A stretch of 53,315 nt of DNA from UBA3263 sp964508865. GTDB lineage: Bacteria > Bacteroidota > Bacteroidia > Bacteroidales > Muribaculaceae. The stretch spans positions 1-53,315 of the forward strand of contig CAZDVP010000002.1 in NCBI GenBank assembly GCA_964508865.1, in the 5' to 3' direction. Shown piece after piece: positions 8,632 to 15,037 of this stretch; within the stretch, counting starts at the first letter, position 1; the number at the start of each line of letters is the position of its first letter. A program made the translations under genes and the position numbers. The notes below the pieces were generated by a model. It did no database searches and was not told where the DNA came from. It worked only from the letters and a program-made list of their open reading frames with translations.

Positions 8632-9177
8632 CTATCCCTCGCGCCCCTTGCGATAAGCAAGCCGGGCGCGAGTCATTTCTTCGCGTATGCCGCCATTGAC
8701 CAGAAAATCCTTTTTCGCCTTTGCAATCAACCGCAGCAGCAGAAAAATTTCCTGATGAATCATTGTTATGCAAAGATTTGCAATCGTTTCCGCGTCGCGT
8801 TTCGGCGCAATTGCGCGATAAAAGGCCGAATCATTATTCTGCCGGCAAAAGTCGCGTACGCTACGCTGCTTCTCCTCCGGCCAAAACGCGAGCTCTCGAG
8901 TGCGAATATAATCCTCATAGTCAGCCAGAAGCTCCTCAAGACTGGCCTTTGCAACGTTAAACAGCTTGATTTCTGTTTCGCGTGAAGTCAGCGAAGCCGA
9001 CGACCCTTCGATAATATTTTGCTTACCGCTACGCGCTGCCTGAACCATTTGATCAACAGTGCGGTCGCCTCGACTAAGAAAGCGTTGCGCAAAATGAAAC
9101 GTAAGGTCAAAAATGCACTCAGCCTTCTTAAAAACAATCAGCTGCCTGTAGTCGCCTTTCGGTTTAATGAAATCCAT
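8632..9177 (-). CDS. four-helix-bundle protein (S23/IVP-type with suffix domain)
   Basis: The 181-residue product is related to the four-helix-bundle family first seen as 23S rRNA intervening-sequence proteins. Key motifs are IVFKKAECIFDLT, RTVDQMVQAARSGKQNIIEG and VAKASLEELLADYEDY. The family core is about 115-120 residues. The extra C-terminal helices match the variant I know as the four-helix-bundle suffix domain. Molecular function is unknown; a paralogous family (Avd) works with diversity-generating retroelements, but no reverse transcriptase is present here. I chose the ATG at 9177 because a TAcaTTTG promoter box ends four bases upstream. Base composition is visibly more AT-rich than its neighbours, and it lies beside the repeat array; both hint at acquisition. 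Confidence 0.85.
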   Translation of the reverse strand: MDFIKPKGDYRQLIVFKKAECIFDLTFHFAQRFLSRGDRTVDQMVQAARSGKQNIIEGSSASLTSRETEIKLFNVAKASLEELLADYEDYIRTRELAFWPEEKQRSVRDFCRQNNDSAFYRAIAPKRDAETIANLCITMIHQEIFLLLRLIAKAKKDFLVNGGIREEMTRARLAYRKGREG

Positions 9178-9181
9178 GCCG

Positions 9182-9189
9182 CAAATGTA
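9182..9189 (-). promoter_or_regulatory. -7 promoter box (TACATTTG) of the four-helix-bundle gene, predicted leaderless
   Basis: The minus strand reads TACATTTG, matching TAnnTTTG, with four bases before the ATG at 9177. No clear -33 TTTG is visible. It lies back to back with the hisS promoter 22 bases away. Confidence 0.55.
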
Positions 9190-9211
9190 AGCAATTTTTA
9201 AGAATTTTTTG

Positions 9212-9219
9212 TAACTTTG
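9212..9219 (+). promoter_or_regulatory. -7 promoter box (TAACTTTG) of hisS
   Basis: TAACTTTG fits the Bacteroidota -7 consensus and lies 26 bases before the hisS ATG at 9246. A good -33 element is not obvious. Confidence 0.6.
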
Positions 9220-9245
9220 CGGGCAATTAAGTAGAACTGTTTGAA

Positions 9246-10607
9246 ATGAAACCTTCAATTCCTAAAGGCACGCGCGACTTCACGCCCGCCGAAATGGCGC
9301 GCCGCAATTATATTTTCGACACCATCCGCTCGGTGTTCCGCCTCTATGGCTTCGCCCCAATCGAAACTCCCGCCATGGAAACCCTCCAGACCCTGATGGG
9401 CAAATATGGCGAGGAGGGCGATAAACTGCTGTTCAAGATTCTGAATTCGGGCGATTTCCTGCGCGGAGTAGACCGCCAGCTCATCGACACCCCCGAAGGC
9501 CAGTGGGGCAAACTAACGTCGCAGCTTTGTGAAAAAGGCCTGCGCTACGACCTGACGGTGCCTTTTGCGCGCTTCGTGGTTATGCACCGCAACGATTTGC
9601 AGATGCCGTTCAAGCGCTATCAGATTCAGCCCGTTTGGCGCGCCGACCGTCCGCAAAAAGGCCGCTACCGCGAGTTCTATCAGTGCGACGCCGACATTGT
9701 TGGCTCCGACTCGCTGATCAACGAGGTCGAGCTGCTCACTCTCATCGACGAGGTGTTTGCCCGCCTGGGAATTTCAATCACCATTAAGCTCAACAACCGC
9801 AAGGTGTTGGCCGGAATCGCAACGCTCATCGGCTTCCCCGAAAAAATGGTCGACATCACCGTTGCCATCGACAAGCTCGACAAAATCGGCCTCGAAGCGG
9901 TCAACGCCGAGCTGCTCGAACGCGGCCTGACCCCCGAGGCGGTTGCCGCTCTGGAGCCGATTCTGAAAATCGACGGCTCGGTCAATGAGCGCCTCGACCG
10001 TCTGGCCCAGCTGCTGGCCGGAGTCGAAGAGGGCGCCAAGGGCGTTGAGGAGCTGCGCGAAATAACCGACGCGGTAGCTGCTCTGGGCCTGCGCGCAAAT
10101 CTGGAGTTAGACGTTGCTCTGGCCCGCGGACTGAACTACTACACCGGTGCCATTTTCGAGGTCAAGGCCAACGACGTTGCCATAGGCTCGATTACCGGCG
10201 GCGGCCGCTACGACAACCTGACCGGAGTGTTCGGCATGCCGGGCCTGTCGGGCGTGGGCATCAGCTTCGGCGCCGACCGCATTTACGACGTTCTGAACCA
10301 GCTCGACCTCTATCCGGCCGACCTGCTGACCGGCGCCAAAGTGCTCTTCCTCAACATGGGCAGCGCCGAGGCCGCTCAGTCGCTGAAAATCATTGGCCGC
10401 CTGCGCGCCGCAGGCATCTCGGCCGAGCTCTATCCCGACGCAGCCAAGATGAAGAAACAAATGGCCTATGCCGACGCCAAGGCCATTCCCTACGTTGCCA
10501 TTATCGGCGAGAGCGAACTGGCCTCCGGCTCGCTCACGCTCAAAAACATGGCCTCGGGCGAGCAGCAGCTCGTTGACCCCGACCGGGCCATTGAAATTCT
10601 GAAATAA
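9246..10607 (+). CDS. hisS: histidyl-tRNA synthetase
   Basis: The 453-residue class II aminoacyl-tRNA synthetase charges tRNA-His in the cytoplasm. The N-terminus KPSIPKGTRDFTPAEMARR is typical. Motif 2 lies around RYQIQPVWRADRPQKGRYREF (about residues 125-145, with the hinge FYQCD). The histidine-specific motif GLNYYTGAIFE is near residues 296-306, and the motif 3 region GGGRYDNLTGVFG is near 318-330. An anticodon-binding domain occupies the last 100 residues or so. A promoter box lies 26 bases upstream. An AlkD-like gene, waaA and an acyltransferase gene follow closely, and all four are probably cotranscribed. Confidence 0.97.
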   Translation: MKPSIPKGTRDFTPAEMARRNYIFDTIRSVFRLYGFAPIETPAMETLQTLMGKYGEEGDKLLFKILNSGDFLRGVDRQLIDTPEGQWGKLTSQLCEKGLRYDLTVPFARFVVMHRNDLQMPFKRYQIQPVWRADRPQKGRYREFYQCDADIVGSDSLINEVELLTLIDEVFARLGISITIKLNNRKVLAGIATLIGFPEKMVDITVAIDKLDKIGLEAVNAELLERGLTPEAVAALEPILKIDGSVNERLDRLAQLLAGVEEGAKGVEELREITDAVAALGLRANLELDVALARGLNYYTGAIFEVKANDVAIGSITGGGRYDNLTGVFGMPGLSGVGISFGADRIYDVLNQLDLYPADLLTGAKVLFLNMGSAEAAQSLKIIGRLRAAGISAELYPDAAKMKKQMAYADAKAIPYVAIIGESELASGSLTLKNMASGEQQLVDPDRAIEILK

Positions 10608-10628
10608 TCCACCCAACGGAAGCCCACG

Positions 10629-11165
10629 ATGATTCTGCGCGACGTCAAGCAGCGTTTTTTTGCCTTCCGCAACGGCCTGTTGGCTGACCTTTTGCGCCAA
10701 CAGCGGGCCAGCACTCACCGAACGATTTTCGGGCTGAACGTGCCCCAGCTGCGCGAAATTGCCGCCGAGGCGGGCACCGACCCCGCGCTGGCCGAGCTGC
10801 TCTGGGCCGACGCCGACGTTCGCGAGTCGCGCCTGCTGGCGCCGATGGTTGCCGCCCCGACAGCCGAGGCGTTCACCTGGATGAACGGCGTGCAAACCGC
10901 CGAGGAGGCCGACCTGCTCTGCCACTCGCTGCTGCGCCGCTGCCCCGGCGCTATCGACGCGGCCAAAGCGCGCCTCAGCAGCCCCGAGCCAACGGTGCAA
11001 TACTGCGCGGTGCGCCTGCTGATGAATCTGGCCATGACCTCGGAGCAAGCGCGCGCCGAAATCCCCGCGCTGCTCAGCGGGTTTGAACCGTTGAATTCCG
11101 CAAACTCAGGTCTGGCCGACCAACTCCGCCAACTTCTTGCCGACTATGAGGAAAATGCTCTATAG
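10629..11165 (+). CDS. AlkD-like HEAT-repeat DNA alkylation repair family protein
   Basis: The 178-residue product begins LRDVKQRFFAFRNG and contains HEAT-like helical pairs (for example GLNVPQLREIAAEAG, DADVRESRLLAPMV, VQYCAVRLLMNLAM). This resembles the short Bacteroidota members of the DNA alkylation repair (AlkC/AlkD) superfamily. AlkD enzymes remove bulky or positively charged alkyl bases, but this protein is shorter than the 220-240 residues of characterised AlkD. I did not confirm the catalytic Asp/Trp, so enzymatic activity is unproven. It lies 21 bases after hisS and overlaps the waaA start, and is therefore part of that operon. Confidence 0.65.
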   Translation: MILRDVKQRFFAFRNGLLADLLRQQRASTHRTIFGLNVPQLREIAAEAGTDPALAELLWADADVRESRLLAPMVAAPTAEAFTWMNGVQTAEEADLLCHSLLRRCPGAIDAAKARLSSPEPTVQYCAVRLLMNLAMTSEQARAEIPALLSGFEPLNSANSGLADQLRQLLADYEENAL

Positions 11166-12405
11166 CTCAGCGCTGCGCGCGACCAAAGGCGCCGTTGCGG
11201 CGGTCAGCACCCTGCCCGACTCCATTATCGGCAGCGGCAAAACCTCGCTGTTTCTGCGCGGCCAGCGCCACGCGCTTCAGGCCGCAGCCACATTCCGGCC
11301 CGGGCCGCTGAACTTTTGGTTTCACTGCGCCAGCCTCGGCGAATATGCCATTGCGCGGCCGCTCATGGCCGAAATCAAGCGCCGCCGCCCCGAAGCCCGC
11401 ATAGCCCTGACCTTTTTCTCTTCAACCGGCATTAAAGCGCTGAAGCGCAGGCCCAACCCCGACGCCGACTTTGTCGGCTACCTGCCGCTCGACACTCCCG
11501 CCAACGCCGCGCGCCTGCTGGACTGCTTCCGCCCGTCGGCAGCGCTGTTCATGGTCAGCGAATATTGGCCCAACTACCTGGCTGAACTCAAGCGACGCAA
11601 CATTCCGACCTATCTGGTTTCGTGCATTTTCACCGAAAAGGCCCCCCACTTCAATTCGGTTCTCGGACCGGTGTTCCGCCGGTCGCTGCAGGCCTACACC
11701 CGCATTTTCTGCCTGAACCAAAGCTCGGTCGACCTGCTCGGCCGGCTCGGTTTCGACCGCGCGCAAGTTGAGGGCGACCCGCTGGTCGACAACGCCCTGC
11801 GCATAGCCGAAACGCCCTGGCACTCGCCCGAACTCCATAACTTCTGCACCCAGAGCCCCACCCTGATTTGCGGCTCGATTCATAACGGTGCCGACCTCGA
11901 CCTGATAGCTCCCGAAATCAACGCCCACCCCGAGCGGCGCTACCTGCTGGTGCCCCACGAGGTTGACCCGGCCAGCCTCAACCGCGTGCGCGACACCCTC
12001 GACGTTCCCAGCCGGCTGCTCTCCGACTATATCCCCTCGATGCCGGAGCGGGTGCTGATTGTTGACTACGTTGGCGCGCTGGCCTATATTTACCGCCTGG
12101 GCACAATGGCCTACGTTGGCGGCGGCTTCACCCGCCAGCTCCATTCGGTTCTGGAACCGGCGGTCTACGGCCTGCCCATAGCCTTCGGGCCGCGCACCGA
12201 GCGCAAGGTGGTTGCCCGGCTGCTGCTCAAACTCGGAACCGCAACCAAAACCTCCACCCCCGAAGAGTTCTCGGCCTGGGCCGACCACTATTTCAACGCT
12301 CCTCAGCGCGAGCTCGAAGAAATCCGCCACTGCGCGGCCAAATTCTGCCACCACCAGGCCGGCGCCACCTCCCGCATAATCTCAACCGTTCTTGCCGGCC
12401 TATGA
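11155..12405 (+). CDS. waaA: 3-deoxy-D-manno-octulosonic acid (Kdo) transferase
   Basis: The 416-residue GT30 glycosyltransferase moves Kdo from CMP-Kdo to the lipid A precursor at the inner membrane. The N-terminal half contains WFHCASLGEYAIARPLM (family: H-x-x-S-x-G-E). The C-terminal half contains CGSIHNGAD, LLVPHEVD and MAYVGGGFTRQLHSVLEP, the nucleotide-sugar binding region. The start is ambiguous: ATG at 11146 or 11155, both overlapping the end of the AlkD-like gene. I chose 11155 because MLYSSAL best matches Bacteroidota homologues as I remember them. It overlaps the downstream acyltransferase by 4 bases (ATGA at 12402), consistent with coupled lipid A-Kdo synthesis. Confidence 0.93.
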   Translation: MLYSSALRATKGAVAAVSTLPDSIIGSGKTSLFLRGQRHALQAAATFRPGPLNFWFHCASLGEYAIARPLMAEIKRRRPEARIALTFFSSTGIKALKRRPNPDADFVGYLPLDTPANAARLLDCFRPSAALFMVSEYWPNYLAELKRRNIPTYLVSCIFTEKAPHFNSVLGPVFRRSLQAYTRIFCLNQSSVDLLGRLGFDRAQVEGDPLVDNALRIAETPWHSPELHNFCTQSPTLICGSIHNGADLDLIAPEINAHPERRYLLVPHEVDPASLNRVRDTLDVPSRLLSDYIPSMPERVLIVDYVGALAYIYRLGTMAYVGGGFTRQLHSVLEPAVYGLPIAFGPRTERKVVARLLLKLGTATKTSTPEEFSAWADHYFNAPQRELEEIRHCAAKFCHHQAGATSRIISTVLAGL

Positions 12406-13262
12406 CCGAAAAACTGCTCTACTATACCGCCCTGACCCTGAGCCGCCTGCCCTGGTGGTTCCTCTATGGCTTCGCATCGTTTGCCGGCTGGCTGATGTTC
12501 ACCTTCAAGCTCTACCGCTACAAAATCGTTCACCGCAACATCGCCCTTGCTTTTCCCGAAAAAACCGACGCCGAACGCCGCCGGATTGAGCGCGGGTTCT
12601 ACCGCCAGTTTGCCGACAACGTTGTTGAATCGCTCAAACTGCTGACCGTTAGCGATAAATCGCTGCGCAGCAAGGTGGAATTCGTTGGCTGGGAGCAGCT
12701 TGAACCGCTGGCCCGGAAGCGCCAGAGCGTGGTGCTCTTTCTGGGCCACTACGGCAACTGGGAGCTGGTGCCCACGATTGTTTGGGCCATTCCAAAGGAC
12801 TACATCAACGGCCAGATCTACAAAGTGCCCCACAATCCGCTGGGACACACCATTATGGACCGCATCCGCTCGCGCTTCGGCGCCGAAAACATTCCGCAGA
12901 AACATGCCTTTCTCCACCTTCTGCGCCAGAACCGCAACGGCCTGATAACCTGCACCGGCTTCATTGCCGACCAGCGTCCCAACGGCCGCTACCACGCAAT
13001 GACCACCTTTTTGGGACTGCCAACGGCCTACATCACCGGCGCCGAAGAGATTGGCCGCCGCATCGACGCCGCCTATTTCTACATTGACATCGAATCGACC
13101 CGCCGCGGTCACACCCGCCTGACATTCAAGCCGATAGTGCCCGCAGCCGACGAGCCCGAATTCCCCGTAACCGTTGGCTACCTGCGCATGCTCGAGGCCA
13201 CCATACGCCGCGACCCGGCGCCCTGGCTCTGGTCACACAACCGCTGGCAAAACCAACTATAA
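12402..13262 (+). CDS. LpxL/HtrB-like lipid A biosynthesis acyltransferase
   Basis: The 286-residue product has an N-terminal hydrophobic anchor (PWWFLYGFASFAGWLMFTF). The acyltransferase catalytic motif H-x4-E is present as LGHYGNWE (near residues 111-118), followed by the family region FIADQRPNGRYHAM. It probably adds a secondary acyl chain to the Kdo-lipid A intermediate on the inner leaflet of the inner membrane. It is coupled to waaA through a 4-base overlap, which fits the known requirement of these enzymes for Kdo-modified acceptors. The acyl chain specificity cannot be read from the sequence. Confidence 0.88.
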   Translation: MTEKLLYYTALTLSRLPWWFLYGFASFAGWLMFTFKLYRYKIVHRNIALAFPEKTDAERRRIERGFYRQFADNVVESLKLLTVSDKSLRSKVEFVGWEQLEPLARKRQSVVLFLGHYGNWELVPTIVWAIPKDYINGQIYKVPHNPLGHTIMDRIRSRFGAENIPQKHAFLHLLRQNRNGLITCTGFIADQRPNGRYHAMTTFLGLPTAYITGAEEIGRRIDAAYFYIDIESTRRGHTRLTFKPIVPAADEPEFPVTVGYLRMLEATIRRDPAPWLWSHNRWQNQL

Positions 13263-13294
13263 TTTGGCGCTGTTGGGGAATTTTCGTAAATTTG
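13263..13294 (+). promoter_or_regulatory. promoter of the kdsB-like/GT9/mutS/porU gene run
   Basis: A -33 TTTG at 13263-13266, a 20-base spacer and a -7 TAAATTTG at 13287-13294 give a near-consensus Bacteroidota promoter. The -33 begins directly after the stop codon of the acyltransferase gene. The downstream ATG is at 13321, 26 bases after the box. Confidence 0.75.
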
Positions 13295-13320
13295 CGGAGT
13301 TCTAAAAAATTACTCCGTCC

Positions 13321-14055
13321 ATGAAAATTGTTTGCGTAATTCCCGCCCGCGCCGAAAGCAGCCGCTTTTTCGAGAAACCTCTGGCCCTGATTCTCGGCAA
13401 ACCGATGATTCAGTGGGTCTACACCCATTGCGCCGAGGTCAAGTGCTTCAGCGAAGTCTATGTTGCCACCGACTCCGAAAAAATTGCCGACTGCTGCAAA
13501 ACCTTCGGCGCGCCGGTAATCATGACCTCCTCTAACCATGAAACCGCCACCGAACGCCTCTATGAGGTGTCGACCAAAGTCGAAGCCGACCTCTACGTTA
13601 TGGTCAACGGCGACGAACCTCTGCTGACCGAAGAGGCTATTGTTCAGTGCATTCCCGACGAAATCAAGCCCGACGAGCTCTACGTTTCCAACCTGATGAC
13701 CGACTTTTCGAATCCGGTTGAGGTGGTCGACGCCACCAACCTGAAAATCGTAACCGCGGCCGATAACCGCTGCCTGTTCATTTCGCGCTCGCCGATTCCC
13801 TACCCCAAAGGCTCGCTCGACGTTATCTACCACAAGTTCGTTGGCGTTGGCGCCTTTAACCGCAAAGCCCTGGAATTCTACCACTCCACTCCGCGCGGCC
13901 CGATTGAAAAGGTTGAGGAAAACGACTCGTTCCGCTTCATTGAAAACCACGTGCCGATCTATTACTACAACTGCCACTGCAAATCGCTTTCGGTCGATAA
14001 CCGCAAGGATATTGAAGGCGTTGAGGAGTATTTCCGCAAAATGAACATGGCGTGA
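13321..14055 (+). CDS. CMP-Kdo synthetase-like cytidylyltransferase (divergent KdsB family)
   Basis: The 244-residue product has the KdsB fold signature: IPARAESSRFFEKPLALI near the N-terminus, KPMIQWVY, NHETATERLYEV, NGDEPLL, and VDNRKDIEGVEEYF at the end. KdsB activates Kdo with CTP for WaaA, and the position between lipid A and heptosyltransferase genes fits. Several family positions differ from the E. coli enzyme: GKPL is EKPL, QGDEP is NGDEP, and the acceptor region reads GVGAFNRKALEFY. It may use Kdo, an amino-Kdo or another sugar acid. Its 3' end overlaps the next gene by 4 bases. Confidence 0.75.
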   Translation: MKIVCVIPARAESSRFFEKPLALILGKPMIQWVYTHCAEVKCFSEVYVATDSEKIADCCKTFGAPVIMTSSNHETATERLYEVSTKVEADLYVMVNGDEPLLTEEAIVQCIPDEIKPDELYVSNLMTDFSNPVEVVDATNLKIVTAADNRCLFISRSPIPYPKGSLDVIYHKFVGVGAFNRKALEFYHSTPRGPIEKVEENDSFRFIENHVPIYYYNCHCKSLSVDNRKDIEGVEEYFRKMNMA

Positions 14056-15020
14056 GCAAACGGGTTCTGATTCTGCGCCTGTCGGCGCTGGGCGACGTTG
14101 CCATGACCCTTCCGGTCATCTATTCGGTTGCCCGGCAATATCCCGACGTGGAATTCACCCTGCTGACGCGCCCATTTTTCAGCCGGCTCTTTATCAACGC
14201 GCCGTCGAACCTGCGCCTGGAAGATTTCGCCGACCCCTCGTTCGGCGGCCTGCTCAGAACAATTGCCCGGCTCAGAAAGGAGCGGTTTACGGACGTTGCC
14301 GACCTCCACGACATGCTGCGCACGCGGCTGATTCGCCGCAGCGTCGGCGCCGAAAGGGTCGAGGTGGTCGACAAAGCGCGCTCCCAACGCCGCGAACTGA
14401 CCCAAAAGAAAAGCCGCCGCTATCAGCCCTCCTACATTGAGCGCTATCGCCGCGTGTTTGCTGCCCTGGGGCTACCGGCCGAGCTGACCTTCAGGTCGCT
14501 TCTTAGCGAATTGCCCGCAGGCGAGCGCTCCGGAGTCGGCATCGCCCCGTTTGCGCGCTATCAGACCAAAACCTACCCGCCCAGGCTCATGGAGCAGGTT
14601 GCCCGCGAGCTGACCGACCGCAACATTCCGGTCTACCTTTTCGGGGGGCGCGGCGCCGAGGCCGACCAGCTGGCCGAATGGGCCGAACGCAACCCGGCGC
14701 TGACCGTTCTGGCCGGCACGCTGACGCTTGAAGAGGAGTTGGAGCGCATTTCGCGCCTGAGGCTGATGGTCAGCATGGACTCGGCCAACATGCACCTGGC
14801 CTCGCTGGTTGCCACTCCGGTGGTTTCGATCTGGGGCTCAACGATTCCGCAATGCGGCTTTATGGGCTACCGCCAGAACCCGGCCAACGCCCTCTGGCTC
14901 GACCTGCCCTGCCAGCCCTGCTCGGTTGCCGGGCTGCCCGAATGCCCGCTGGGCAACTGCGCCTGCCTGCGCAATCTTGAGCCGCAAAAAGTTGTTGACC
15001 GAATTTTAGCCAATTATTAA
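14052..15020 (+). CDS. glycosyltransferase family 9 protein (heptosyltransferase-like)
   Basis: The 322-residue product begins KRVLILRLSALGDVAMTLPV, the GT9 N-terminal signature, and contains SMDSANMHLASLVATPVVSIWG, close to the family's ADP-heptose binding region (D-S/T-x-x-x-H-x-A). A cysteine-rich tail (CQPCS, ECPLGNCAC) is common in Bacteroidota homologues. It probably adds heptose or a similar sugar to the inner LPS core. Translation starts with GTG at 14052 inside the stop of the preceding gene (GTGA), so it is coupled to the cytidylyltransferase gene. Sugar specificity is inferred only. Confidence 0.85.
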   Translation: MSKRVLILRLSALGDVAMTLPVIYSVARQYPDVEFTLLTRPFFSRLFINAPSNLRLEDFADPSFGGLLRTIARLRKERFTDVADLHDMLRTRLIRRSVGAERVEVVDKARSQRRELTQKKSRRYQPSYIERYRRVFAALGLPAELTFRSLLSELPAGERSGVGIAPFARYQTKTYPPRLMEQVARELTDRNIPVYLFGGRGAEADQLAEWAERNPALTVLAGTLTLEEELERISRLRLMVSMDSANMHLASLVATPVVSIWGSTIPQCGFMGYRQNPANALWLDLPCQPCSVAGLPECPLGNCACLRNLEPQKVVDRILANY

Positions 15021-15037
15021 CCCCCTCTCATATCGCG

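Noticed and set aside
8506..8985. Frame encoding WEL/NSQ repeat peptide (MGVMGITLWELWELWEL...)
   Set aside because: The peptide repeat is simply the 9-bp DNA repeat read in frame; it then runs antisense through the four-helix-bundle gene.
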